In this document: in pieces, positions 9,048 to 16,680 of the stretch
How positions within the stretch are numbered: the first letter of the stretch is position 1
Layout: every line of letters begins with the position of its first letter
DNA from: an uncultured Caryophanales bacterium
GTDB lineage: Bacteria > Bacillota_I > Bacilli_A > RF39 > UBA660
DNA: 37,978 nucleotides
NCBI GenBank assembly: GCA_947168625.1
Contig: CAMVMQ010000004.1
Coordinates: 1-37,978, forward strand
Direction: 5' to 3'
Translations under genes and position numbers: made by a program
Notes under the pieces: model-generated
The model's database searches: none
Told to the model about the DNA's origin: nothing
The model's input: the letters and a program-made list of their open reading frames with translations, nothing else

Positions 9048-9239
9048 TTACCCTTCTCTTCTCTCATTAAGAATAGTATTCATTCTTGCTACTTCTTTAC
9101 GAAGTTCATTAATTCTTGAAGGTTTTTCAAGATTACCAGTAGCTTTCAACATTCTTAAATTGAAAAGTTCTTCCTTATTTTCATGTATTTTCTTATTAAG
9201 TTCTTCGGTGGTTAATTTCCTAAGTTCATTAGTCTTCAT
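9048..9239 (-). CDS. rpmC: 50S ribosomal protein L29
   Basis: L29 is a small two-helix protein near the peptide exit tunnel, part of the docking site for chaperones and the secretion machinery. The frame [20 protein letters not shown] and later [19 protein letters not shown] is diagnostic. In-frame GTG codons at 9251 and 9248 would add MVKK, but the family usually begins MK.NELR and the GGTG that could act as binding site is placed 6 bases before the ATG at 9239, so I choose ATG (63 residues). Its start overlaps the rplP end by 11 bases. Confidence 0.95.
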   Translation of the reverse strand: MKTNELRKLTTEELNKKIHENKEELFNLRMLKATGNLEKPSRINELRKEVARMNTILNERREG

Positions 9240-9660
9240 TTTTTTCACCACTTTCTTCTCTCTTTACAAACTTACATTTGATAGGTAACTTATGAGATGC
9301 AAGTCTTAAGGCTTCACGAGCAGTTGCTTCATCAACTTCCCCTATTTCAAACATAATTTTGCCCTCTTTAACAACAGCAACCCAAACCTCTGGATTACCT
9401 TTACCTTTACCTTGTCTTGTTTCAAGAGGCTTCTTTGTTAGTGATAAGTCAGGGAATATATTAATCCATACCTTACCACCTCTCTTCATATATCTTGTCA
9501 TAGCAATTCTGGCAGCTTCGATTTGATTAGTAGTAATCCAAGCTCCTTCTTTAGCCATAAGACCATATTCACCAAAATGAAGAGTTGTATTTCCTTTAGC
9601 TTTTCCTTCGTATTTTCTACGGAAAGTCTTTCTATGTTTAGTTCTTTTTGGCATTAACAT
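9229..9660 (-). CDS. rplP: 50S ribosomal protein L16
   Basis: L16 shapes the A-site side of the peptidyl-transferase region and organises tRNA binding. The 143-residue protein starts [14 protein letters not shown] and contains [20 protein letters not shown] and [16 protein letters not shown], both family hallmarks. The ATG at 9660 has GGGAGGT at ideal distance; an in-frame start 11 codons upstream would lack both. The gene overlaps the 3' end of rpsC by 23 bases, which indicates translational coupling. Confidence 0.98.
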   Translation of the reverse strand: MLMPKRTKHRKTFRRKYEGKAKGNTTLHFGEYGLMAKEGAWITTNQIEAARIAMTRYMKRGGKVWINIFPDLSLTKKPLETRQGKGKGNPEVWVAVVKEGKIMFEIGEVDEATAREALRLASHKLPIKCKFVKREESGEKNED

Positions 9661-10303
9661 GAGAATTACCTCCCTTACTATCCAAGATTTCACCTTTATA
9701 GATCCATACTTTTACACCAATCTTACCATAAGTAGTATCGGCTTCTGCTGTAGCGTAATCGATATTAGCTCTAAGTGTATGTAGAGGAATAGTTCCCTCA
9801 GAATAACCTTCACCACGAGCGATATCAGCGCCACCTAAACGTCCAGATACTAAAGTTTTAATACCTTTAGCTCCAGCTTTCATTGTATTACGAATAGCTT
9901 TCTTTTGAGCTACTCTGAATGATACTCTGTTTTCGATGTTGTGAGCAATATTATCTGCTACTATTTGTGCATCCATATCAGGTGTTTTAACTTCAACTAC
10001 TGATATTTGAACGTCTTCATTAGTTAGCTTAGATACTTCTTTTTTAATTTTTTCTACTTCAACACCACTTTGACCAATAATCATACCAGGTTTAGCAGCA
10101 TAGATGAATACTTCACATCTCTTCGGATTTCTTTCAATAAGAATCTTAGAAATAGAAGCTGTCTTAAACTTTTTATTTAAATACTGTCTAATTTTGTAAT
10201 CATTAATAAGGTATTTAGAAAAATCATTCTTTGTATACCATTTAGATTCCCAGTCTTTATTGATACCTATTCTAAGTCCTGTTGGACTAACTTTTTGACC
10301 CAC
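9638..10303 (-). CDS. rpsC: 30S ribosomal protein S3
   Basis: S3 forms part of the mRNA entry tunnel and helicase centre. The protein begins [20 protein letters not shown] and has a KH RNA-binding domain with the GMIIGQSG loop near residue 73. The C-terminal domain contains [20 protein letters not shown] and [20 protein letters not shown], strongly conserved. 221 residues is normal. It follows rplV by 16 bases and overlaps rplP at its end. Confidence 0.98.
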   Translation of the reverse strand: MGQKVSPTGLRIGINKDWESKWYTKNDFSKYLINDYKIRQYLNKKFKTASISKILIERNPKRCEVFIYAAKPGMIIGQSGVEVEKIKKEVSKLTNEDVQISVVEVKTPDMDAQIVADNIAHNIENRVSFRVAQKKAIRNTMKAGAKGIKTLVSGRLGGADIARGEGYSEGTIPLHTLRANIDYATAEADTTYGKIGVKVWIYKGEILDSKGGNSHVNAKKN

Positions 10304-10319
10304 CTAAATGTCCTCCTAT

Positions 10320-10661
10320 CTATTTTTCTGCCACAATTATTGTAATGTGACTTGTCTTGTGATCATTTCTTCCTGTACGACCACGAGAATCAAATTTAAT
10401 TCTTTTAATTACTAATGCTTCATCGACGAAACATGTCTTAACATAAAGATTTTCTTCATTCATGTTAAAATTATTTACAGCATTGCTAGTAGCTGATTCA
10501 AGTACTTTAGAAATTACTCTAGATGCTCTTTGAGGCTGATTAGCAAGGATAGCCCTCGCATCATTTACACTCTTACCTCTTATTAAATCAATAATAAGTC
10601 TTGTCTTTCTAGGGGAAATTCTAACAGTCTTTGCTACTGCTTTAGCTTCCGTTCTTTCCAT
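10320..10661 (-). CDS. rplV: 50S ribosomal protein L22
   Basis: L22 lines the narrow part of the peptide exit tunnel, where it takes part in arrest-peptide sensing and macrolide sensitivity. The 113-residue protein has the typical start (AKAVAKTVRISPRKTRLIID) and the long beta-hairpin region with IKRIKFDSRGRTGRNDHKTS, although the tunnel tip sequence is somewhat unlike the usual RARGRA.I.KR. Length is standard. AGGAGG precedes the ATG. Located between rpsS and rpsC as usual. Confidence 0.97.
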   Translation of the reverse strand: MERTEAKAVAKTVRISPRKTRLIIDLIRGKSVNDARAILANQPQRASRVISKVLESATSNAVNNFNMNEENLYVKTCFVDEALVIKRIKFDSRGRTGRNDHKTSHITIIVAEK

Positions 10662-10683
10662 TATTTTTCCTCCTTATAGAAAA

Positions 10684-10953
10684 TTATTTTACTTTGTTTT
10701 GACCGTGTCCGCCAAACTTTCTAGTAGGAGAAAATTCTCCTAATTTATGTCCTACCATATCTTCTGTTACATATACGGGAATAAATTCTTTACCATTATG
10801 TACGGCAAATGTATGACCAATAAATTCAGGAAAGATTGTTGAACGACGTGACCAAGTTTTAATAACTTCCTTTTTACCAGTTTCATTTAATGCCTTTACT
10901 CTCTTTAATAATCTATCAAATACGTAAGGGCCTTTTTTAATACTTCTAGCCAT
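10684..10953 (-). CDS. rpsS: 30S ribosomal protein S19
   Basis: S19 binds 16S rRNA in the 30S head together with S13. The 89-residue frame begins [19 protein letters not shown] and contains the signature [20 protein letters not shown] followed by [20 protein letters not shown] and [12 protein letters not shown]. Length and sequence are fully standard. Preceded by GGAAG and placed between rplB and rplV. Confidence 0.98.
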   Translation of the reverse strand: MARSIKKGPYVFDRLLKRVKALNETGKKEVIKTWSRRSTIFPEFIGHTFAVHNGKEFIPVYVTEDMVGHKLGEFSPTRKFGGHGQNKVK

Positions 10954-10970
10954 ATTTAATCTTCCTTTCT

Positions 10971-11795
10971 TTATTTCCTACGAGTCACAATATACTTATT
11001 TGACTCTTTCTTATTCTTTCTAGTCTTATATCCTAGAGCAGGTTTACCCCAAGGAGTCATAGGTCCACTACGACCAACTGGAGCTCTACCTTCACCACCA
11101 CCATGTGGGTGATCATTAGGGTTCATAACAGAACCTCTTACTGTAGGTCTAAATCCCTTATGTCTTGTTCTTCCAGCTTTACCAATCTTAACAAGTGAAT
11201 AATCTTCGTTACCTACAGCACCAATAGTTGCCTTACAAGTACCTAAAATTTTTCTTGTCTCACCACTTGATAATCTAATAAGAACATATTTATCTTCTCT
11301 ACCAAGAATTTGAGCACTAGCACCAGCACTTCTAGCAAGTGTTGCACCTTTACCTGGTCTTAATTCAATATTATGAATAACAGTACCAACAGGGATATTC
11401 ATAATAGGAAGAGTATTTCCTACTTTAATATCAACGTTATTTCCTGATACAACAATATTTCCAACTTCTAATCCTTTTGGAGCAATAATATATGCTTTTT
11501 CACCATCAATATAAGTAATTAATGCAATATTAGCACTTCTATTAGGATCGTACTCAATAGCGGTAACTCTAGCAGTTACATCAGTCTTATTTCTCTTAAA
11601 ATCAATAAGTCTATATTTTCTCTTAACACCGCCACCTCTATGTCTAACAGTAATTTTACCTTGATTATTTCTGCCATCAGTTTTTTTCTTAGAAACTAAT
11701 AGACTCTTTTCAGGAGTACTCTTGGTAATATCACTTACTAGTACAGATCTTTGTCTTGTACCAGCTGTCATAGGTTTATAATTTCTTATTGCCAT
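10971..11795 (-). CDS. rplB: 50S ribosomal protein L2
   Basis: L2 is required for subunit association and supports the peptidyl-transferase centre. The 274-residue protein begins [19 protein letters not shown]. The most conserved C-terminal region is intact, including [19 protein letters not shown] (about residues 225-243) with the functionally important His. [11 protein letters not shown] near residue 60 is also diagnostic. Length is standard (about 276). AGGAGG lies upstream; it is between rplW and rpsS. Confidence 0.98.
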   Translation of the reverse strand: MAIRNYKPMTAGTRQRSVLVSDITKSTPEKSLLVSKKKTDGRNNQGKITVRHRGGGVKRKYRLIDFKRNKTDVTARVTAIEYDPNRSANIALITYIDGEKAYIIAPKGLEVGNIVVSGNNVDIKVGNTLPIMNIPVGTVIHNIELRPGKGATLARSAGASAQILGREDKYVLIRLSSGETRKILGTCKATIGAVGNEDYSLVKIGKAGRTRHKGFRPTVRGSVMNPNDHPHGGGEGRAPVGRSGPMTPWGKPALGYKTRKNKKESNKYIVTRRK

Positions 11796-11813
11796 CTCTA
11801 ATTCCTCCTTACA

Positions 11814-12092
11814 TTAGTCGAAACTAATAGTATTTCCTTTCGCAAGTGTTACGATAGCTTTTTTGTATTTACTAGTCATTCCAGTATATTTACCTATTCT
11901 TTTCTTTTTAGGTTTAGAATTAATTGTATTTACACTAGCTACCTTAACATTAAATTTCTTTTCAATAGCCTGTTTTATTTCTGTTTTATTAGCCTTATTA
12001 GAAACTTTAAATGCATATCTGCCAACAGATTCCATACCAGCTGTTTTTTCAGTAATAATTGGTGCTAAGATGATATCTAAATAATTATTCAT
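11814..12092 (-). CDS. rplW: 50S ribosomal protein L23
   Basis: L23 sits at the tunnel exit and docks trigger factor and SRP. The 92-residue protein shows the start ILAPIITEKTAGMES and the central YAFKVSNKANKTEIKQAIEK and FNVKVASVNTIN blocks, which identify the family. It shares one base with the stop of rplD and has a GGAGGTG site inside the end of that gene. Length is at the short end of the normal range (92-96). Confidence 0.98.
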   Translation of the reverse strand: MNNYLDIILAPIITEKTAGMESVGRYAFKVSNKANKTEIKQAIEKKFNVKVASVNTINSKPKKKRIGKYTGMTSKYKKAIVTLAKGNTISFD

Positions 12093-12721
12093 TATTTAAG
12101 CACCTCCTCTAAAGTGTTTAGAGCTTTCTCAGTAATAAGTAGAATATCAGATGATACTAAATCAAAAGTATTTACTTCTTCTGGAAGAACAATCTTAACA
12201 TTAGCAAGATTACGTGCTGCTAAGCATACATTCTCTTCTAATGTTTCAGTACAAACTAATACTTTCTTGTTAGTTAGTTTTAAACATTCTAATAAAGAAG
12301 TCATCTCTTTAGTCTTATTAGTTTTAAATGATAGAGATTCTACTACTACTAATTCTTTATCAAGTTCTTTATAAGTTAAAGCACTCTTTAAAGCAAGTCT
12401 CTTTTCTTTTTTATTCATTTTCTTTGAATAGTCTCTTGGAACAGGTCCAAATACTATTCCACCATGACGGTATTGTGGAGCTCTAATACTACCTTGACGA
12501 GCATTACCAGTTCCTTTTTGTCTATATGGTTTTCTTCCACCGCCTGACACTTCACTTCTACCTTTAGTTTTAGCAGTACCTTGTCTAGCACCTGCCATAG
12601 CAGCTACTACTGCATCTTTAATGACAGCATCATTTGGTTTAATATTAAATATGTTATCTTCTAATTTTATATCCTTTACCTTTTCGCCTTTTAGGCTTAC
12701 AACATCTATTTTCTTAGACAT
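12092..12721 (-). CDS. rplD: 50S ribosomal protein L4
   Basis: L4 reaches into the exit tunnel; in several bacteria it also autoregulates the S10 operon (family knowledge). The frame contains the loop KTKGRSEVSGGGRKPYRQKG and RQGSIRAPQYRHGGIVFGP, which are diagnostic. I start at the ATG at 12721 (MSKKIDVVSLKGEK, 209 residues): AGGAGG is 6 bases upstream, and the possible earlier ATG has no site. The C-terminus (SSDILLITEKALNTLEEVLK) is normal. Confidence 0.97.
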   Translation of the reverse strand: MSKKIDVVSLKGEKVKDIKLEDNIFNIKPNDAVIKDAVVAAMAGARQGTAKTKGRSEVSGGGRKPYRQKGTGNARQGSIRAPQYRHGGIVFGPVPRDYSKKMNKKEKRLALKSALTYKELDKELVVVESLSFKTNKTKEMTSLLECLKLTNKKVLVCTETLEENVCLAARNLANVKIVLPEEVNTFDLVSSDILLITEKALNTLEEVLK

Positions 12722-12770
12722 AATTTCCTCCTTAATCATCACAATTATATTATCTTATTTGCTTTACTAA

Positions 12771-13547
12771 TTACTCAGCAGTTTTTTCAGTCTCTTGTGA
12801 TGCTTCCTCAGTCTCAGCCTCTGCTAATTCTTCTTCGATTGTCTCCATAGTTTCTTCAACTACTTCTTCAGAAGATTTACCTTCTTCATAAACAATTAAT
12901 TCTACTGGTTCTTTTTTATTGTCACCAGTCTTAATAGCAGTTCTAACTAATACTAAAGAGTTTTTAGGTCCAGGAACACTTCCTTTAATTAAGATAACAT
13001 TATTTTCTAGGTCAACTGAAATAACTTCCAAATTTTGAATAGTTACTTTTTCGTTACCCATATGTCCAGGTAATTTCTTTCCTGGTAAAACTCTCATTGG
13101 TAATAGTGTACCCATTGAACCTACACCTCTATGATACTGACTACCATGACTCATAGGCCCTCTATGTTGGTTATGTCTCTTAATAACACCCTGGAAACCT
13201 TTTCCTTTAGAAGTGCCAGTTACATCAACCATTTCTCCTGCTTCAAAAGCATCAACTTTAAGTGTATCACCTAAAGTGTAATTGCTAACATCTACACCTC
13301 TAATTTCCTTTAAGAAGCGCTTAGGCGTAGTGTTTGCTTTTTTTAGATGACCTTTTTGTGGTTTATTACTTCTATGGTCTTTTTTTTCTACTGTAGCAAG
13401 TTGAATTGCATCATATCCATCAGTATCTTTAGTTTTAATTTGTGATACAACGTTATCTTCAACTTCAATTACAGTTACTGGAATAAGTTTACCGTCAGAA
13501 GTAAATACTTCAGTCATCCCTTTTTTTCTTCCTAAGATTCCTTTCAT
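12771..13547 (-). CDS. rplC: 50S ribosomal protein L3 with acidic C-terminal tail
   Basis: L3 is an early assembly protein with a loop reaching the peptidyl-transferase centre. The family core is complete to about residue 212 ([14 protein letters not shown] at the start, [20 protein letters not shown] and [13 protein letters not shown] later). It is followed by an unusual tail of about 45 residues dominated by Glu, with Ser, Thr and Ala (for example [20 protein letters not shown]). Total 258 residues against about 207 usual. The tail is in frame without a frameshift. An acidic tail on an otherwise basic r-protein is odd and also occurs in some related genomes (not verified). Confidence 0.97.
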   Translation of the reverse strand: MKGILGRKKGMTEVFTSDGKLIPVTVIEVEDNVVSQIKTKDTDGYDAIQLATVEKKDHRSNKPQKGHLKKANTTPKRFLKEIRGVDVSNYTLGDTLKVDAFEAGEMVDVTGTSKGKGFQGVIKRHNQHRGPMSHGSQYHRGVGSMGTLLPMRVLPGKKLPGHMGNEKVTIQNLEVISVDLENNVILIKGSVPGPKNSLVLVRTAIKTGDNKKEPVELIVYEEGKSSEEVVEETMETIEEELAEAETEEASQETEKTAE

Positions 13548-13559
13548 TTTTTCCTCCTA

Positions 13560-13868
13560 TTATTTTTTAATTTTGATATCAACACCACTTGGTAAATCTA
13601 AGTGAGCTAGTGCATCAATAGTCTCTTTACTTGGATTTTTGATATCGATAAGTCTCTTGTGAGTTCTCTTTTCGAATTGCTCTCTCGAATCTTTGTACTT
13701 GTGTACCGCTCTTAAGATTGTAATTTTTTCAATCTCAGTAGGAAGTGGTACAGGTCCAGATACTTCTCCACCAGTTCTCTTAACAGTAGCTACTATTTTA
13801 GCAGCAGCACTATCAATAATGCGATGGTCAAAAGCTTCTAATTTAATCCTCACAGTCTCCTTTGCCAT
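13560..13868 (-). CDS. rpsJ: 30S ribosomal protein S10
   Basis: S10 is in the 30S head and, as NusE, also takes part in transcription antitermination. The 102-residue protein has the family blocks [17 protein letters not shown]-like start, [14 protein letters not shown] and [15 protein letters not shown]. Length is standard. The ATG has GGGAGG 7 bases upstream. As first gene of the S10 operon it directly follows a structured leader of about 130 bases, whose loop can pair with the bases between this binding site and the ATG (see the leader entry). Confidence 0.98.
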   Translation of the reverse strand: MAKETVRIKLEAFDHRIIDSAAAKIVATVKRTGGEVSGPVPLPTEIEKITILRAVHKYKDSREQFEKRTHKRLIDIKNPSKETIDALAHLDLPSGVDIKIKK

Positions 13869-13995
13869 AAGTTGTCCTCCCTTCGCCTATATCTTAGTAT
13901 AGACATAGCTCCATATGAATTACCTGATACCCCATTATTTGTTTGACAACTTAACCGGGTGTATCAGCAACTTCACACATCTAAGCCAGTCACAC
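13869..13995 (-). promoter_or_regulatory. rpsJ leader RNA, candidate r-protein autoregulatory element
   Basis: The transcript from the S10 promoter would have about 130 untranslated bases. Bases 13924-13967 form a stem of CTGATAC with GTATCAG extended by CCC with GGG across one bulged A, closing a 23-base loop. Within the loop, 13945-13953 is perfectly complementary over 9 bases to 13868-13876, the stretch running from the last G of the Shine-Dalgarno sequence to the A of the rpsJ AUG. A loop-to-RBS pseudoknot could therefore block initiation. A second small hairpin occurs at 13886-13902. I cannot assign it to a named RNA family. Confidence 0.55.
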
Positions 13996-14002
13996 GTTTA
14001 TA

Positions 14003-14031
14003 ATTATACAAGATAATTCTATGAAAATCAA
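14003..14031 (-). promoter_or_regulatory. Sigma-A promoter of the S10-spc-alpha operon
   Basis: Reading on the minus strand, -35 TTGATT (14026-14031) and -10 TATAAT (14003-14008) are separated by exactly 17 bases. Start of transcription is expected near 13996. This is the only strong promoter that I see for the whole ribosomal block. Confidence 0.85.
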
Positions 14032-14061
14032 GCAAAAATATGACTTTTTTTTAACTTTTTC

Positions 14062-14101
14062 AAGATAAAAAAGAAAAAAAGATAATTTTTTTTATCTTTT
14101 T
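14062..14101 (-). terminator. A/T-rich hairpin terminator
   Basis: On the minus strand, AAAAAGATAA and TTATCTTTTT form a 10-bp stem (14076-14101) around a 6-base loop, followed by T-rich sequence. It is symmetrical enough to work both ways. It lies just upstream of the S10 promoter and probably shields it from read-through. Confidence 0.6.
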
Positions 14102-14253
14102 ACTTATTTTAAACAATTATGCATACTCCATTACTAAAACCAACTTCCTTTGCACTATCATGTACAGTTAATTTAATATCACTCATTAATACTCTTTTAA
14201 ACATTATTTTATTCTAAGTTAATGAACATATCATATATTACTTAATAAGTTAA

Positions 14254-14277
14254 GAAAAAAAGAACAATAGTGTTCTT
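14254..14277 (-). terminator. Terminator of the 150-aa helical protein gene
   Basis: AAGAACA and TGTTCTT pair around a CTAT loop and are followed by a run of T on the minus strand. The hairpin starts within the TAA stop codon of the gene that it ends. Confidence 0.8.
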
Positions 14278-14728
14278 ATAGAAATTCCTTTAATTTTTCT
14301 ACAGCTTCTTCCTGCATCTCGACATATTCGTCAAGGAGTTTATTTATTTGTTCATCTTCTCCTTTATGATTAAGTAGCCTTCTTCCTTCAATGATTCCCA
14401 TATTAGTACCTTGCATAAGTATTTCTGCAAGATGAGATGTTGAGTCATCGTTCATGGTCTTCATTTCAATACCTGACCATGTCATAAATCTATTCATAGC
14501 ACTAGTTTCATGTGGTTCTTCATCTTCATCTTCTACATATTCAGGATAAAGTTTATGAATTTCATCAGAAATTACCTTATATTTGTGATACTGTCTATTT
14601 AGTTCCTTCTTTAAAGCATCATCTTCAACCTTATCCATAATATAATGAATTGCATCCTTACCCATTGATGCTCCTTTATTTAATTCATCTAAAACATTTA
14701 CTTCATTATTTTCTTTTTCTTTTGCCAT
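14276..14728 (-). CDS. Hypothetical helical (ferritin-like, DUF2383-type?) protein
   Basis: A 150-residue cytoplasmic protein, highly helical and acidic in its middle (EDEDEEPHE near residue 67). It has the pattern NKGASMGKDAIHYIMDKVED followed by LNRQYHKYKVISDEI, then WSGIEMKTM and HLAEILMQGTNMGIIEGRR. The spacing of helices and the repeated Glu/His positions resemble four-helix ferritin-like proteins of the DUF2383 kind, often found as small Firmicutes proteins without known role. This assignment is tentative. AGGAGG precedes the ATG. It stands alone, with its own terminator, between ymcA and the S10 operon. Confidence 0.8.
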   Translation of the reverse strand: MAKEKENNEVNVLDELNKGASMGKDAIHYIMDKVEDDALKKELNRQYHKYKVISDEIHKLYPEYVEDEDEEPHETSAMNRFMTWSGIEMKTMNDDSTSHLAEILMQGTNMGIIEGRRLLNHKGEDEQINKLLDEYVEMQEEAVEKLKEFL

Positions 14729-14925
14729 AATAGCCTCCTAGTGATAGTATGGCATAATAATCGAAAACTATGTATTATTTATTTTGGTTTTAAATTTCTT
14801 TCTCTTTCTAAGTTTCATAATTGCTTTATTACATATTTGATTTGCTCTTTGATGCATACAGTTAAATAAATTCCCAAGTTCCTTAAGTTTATAAATATAT
14901 ATATAACTTTTCTTTAAAAAATATT

Positions 14926-15261
14926 CTAGATGGATACTTTACTATCTATGTATTCTTCTAACATAGATGATGATGCTAAAAGAGTATTATTAAAATTCTT
15001 TAATTTAGTCAAATAATCTTTGTAAGATGAATTATTATTTAATTCTTTTGTTTTTTCTTCAATAATATTATCTATTTCTTTATATTTATCATCACCATTA
15101 TATTCTAATTTAGTGGCTTCTTTTTCTAATGTTTTTATTTCATTTATTAAATTCATTATTTCTTTATTGTTATTTAATTTTTCAGTTATGCTTAAATATT
15201 CTTTATATTCTTTAGAATTATTAATACTATTAAATAAACATTCTATACTACTATCTATCAC
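14926..15261 (-). CDS. ymcA: YlbF/YmcA (RicA-like) family protein, GTG start
   Basis: Proteins of the YlbF/YmcA family form the Ric complex, which in Bacillus subtilis promotes RNase Y mRNA processing, competence and biofilm formation. This 111-residue protein is one long helical bundle (EYKEYLSITEKLNNN, then a charged coiled stretch, then YKDYLTKLKNFNNTLLASSSML), as in the family. It begins with GTG at 15261: AAGGGGA lies 9 bases upstream and the GTGA overlaps the TGA of miaB by four bases. An ATG 9 codons upstream lies inside miaB and fits worse. The miaB-ymcA neighbourhood is the same as in Bacillus, which favours YmcA over YlbF. Confidence 0.8.
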   Translation of the reverse strand: MIDSSIECLFNSINNSKEYKEYLSITEKLNNNKEIMNLINEIKTLEKEATKLEYNGDDKYKEIDNIIEEKTKELNNNSSYKDYLTKLKNFNNTLLASSSMLEEYIDSKVSI

Positions 15262-16676
15262 TTTACTATTTCCCCTTCTAGTGACCATGTTTTGGCCTCT
15301 GTTATCTTTATATCTACTATTTTACCAATATAACTTTTATCTGCAGCTATATTAACTAGTTTCATCGTATCAGTATATCCCATTACTTTATTATTTTTAT
15401 CTGATTCACCTTCAATTAATACTTTTACTACTTTGCCAACATATTTTTCATTATTTACACGTGCATACTTATTTACTATTTCGTTTAATCTTTGAAGTCT
15501 ATCTTCTTTTTCTTCCATAGATACACTGTCTTCCATAACTGAAGCTGGTGTTCCTTCTCTTTTTGAATAGATAAAAGTATATGCTAAATCATATTTTAAA
15601 TCATTATATATTTTTAATGTTTCTTCAAAATCTTCTTCTGTTTCATTAGGAAAGCCAACGATTATATCAGTGGTAATTGCACAGTTTGGCATAGCCTTCC
15701 TTAGCTTACTAAATAACTCTCTATATTCAGCATTTGTATATCTTCTATTCATTTTCTTTAGTATTTTATCGCTTCCTGATTGAAGTGGAAGATGAATATA
15801 TGGCATAATATTATCATATTTAGCTATTACATTTATCATATCATCAGAAAAATCCCAAGGATGAGATGTTACAAATCTTACTCTATCAATACCAGTAAGA
15901 GAGACATCTTCAAGTAAATTAGCCATCGTATAATCTTCTTCTAAATCTTTACCATAAGCATTTACATTTTGTCCAAGAAGTGTTACTTCTAAATATCCTT
16001 CTTCTTTTAATTTTTTTACTTCTTCTATTATATCTTTTGGTAGTCTACTTCTTTGTTTGCCTCTCGTATAAGGTACGATACAATATGAACAAAATTTATC
16101 ACAGCCATACTGAATATTTACCCATGCTTTATATTTAGAGTCTCTTACTACTGGCAAGCATTCAATAATGTCTCCTTCAATAGAGTATACTTCAATATTT
16201 TGTTTTTTATCTTTATATGCTTCATCTAATAATTTAGGAAGATCATATATATTATGCGTACCCATAACAATATCTACCCATTTATATTTACTCTTAAGCA
16301 TATTAGCAATACCCTCTTCTTGAGCCATACATCCTGCGAATACTGTTATGATATTAGGATTATCTTCTCTTAATTTTTTAATTCTACCAAGTATACCTGT
16401 TACTTTATTATGGGCATTCTCTCTAATAGCACAAGTATTTAGTATTATTACATCAGCGTCTTCAAAGTTTTCTTCTCTATTATAACCCAACTCTTCCATA
16501 ATACCAGCTATGTTTTCACTATCATGGACATTCATCTGACACCCATAAGTTAAAATAGTATATTTTTTATTCTTACCTATTTCTTTTAACTTTTCATCTA
16601 GCTTATATTTATCATAATAGACATTTACTTTATTCTTTGTTCTTTTTCTTGCTTCATTTATATTTGGCAAATTCAT
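15258..16676 (-). CDS. miaB: tRNA A37 methylthiotransferase MiaB
   Basis: MiaB adds the 2-methylthio group to i6A37 of tRNAs that read UNN codons. Three domains are visible in 472 residues. The MTTase N-domain has auxiliary cluster cysteines C46 (TYGCQMN), C82 (NTCAIRE) and C116 (AGCMAQ). The radical SAM domain has C192, C196 and C199 (GCDKFCSYC). A C-terminal TRAM domain (VLIEGESDK onward, from about residue 405) completes it. It follows the RNase II-like gene by only 4 bases and overlaps ymcA, so all three are likely in the lepA transcript. Confidence 0.97.
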   Translation of the reverse strand: MNLPNINEARKRTKNKVNVYYDKYKLDEKLKEIGKNKKYTILTYGCQMNVHDSENIAGIMEELGYNREENFEDADVIILNTCAIRENAHNKVTGILGRIKKLREDNPNIITVFAGCMAQEEGIANMLKSKYKWVDIVMGTHNIYDLPKLLDEAYKDKKQNIEVYSIEGDIIECLPVVRDSKYKAWVNIQYGCDKFCSYCIVPYTRGKQRSRLPKDIIEEVKKLKEEGYLEVTLLGQNVNAYGKDLEEDYTMANLLEDVSLTGIDRVRFVTSHPWDFSDDMINVIAKYDNIMPYIHLPLQSGSDKILKKMNRRYTNAEYRELFSKLRKAMPNCAITTDIIVGFPNETEEDFEETLKIYNDLKYDLAYTFIYSKREGTPASVMEDSVSMEEKEDRLQRLNEIVNKYARVNNEKYVGKVVKVLIEGESDKNNKVMGYTDTMKLVNIAADKSYIGKIVDIKITEAKTWSLEGEIVK

Positions 16677-16680
16677 GTTA

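Larger units (their letters stand above)
13869..14275. other. 407-bp intergenic region upstream of rpsJ
   Basis: From high to low coordinates it holds the terminator of the upstream helical-protein gene (14254-14277), a possible 31-codon frame (14109-14204), an A/T hairpin terminator (14062-14101), the S10 promoter (14003-14031) and the rpsJ leader (13869-13995). I see no tRNA or other RNA gene in it. Confidence 0.7.

Noticed and set aside
14729-14925. Minus-strand frame of about 45 codons containing MHQRANQICNKAIMKLRKRK in the gap between the helical protein gene and ymcA
   Set aside because: No ribosome binding site or recognisable family; the gap is otherwise unremarkable AT-rich DNA with no clear promoter.
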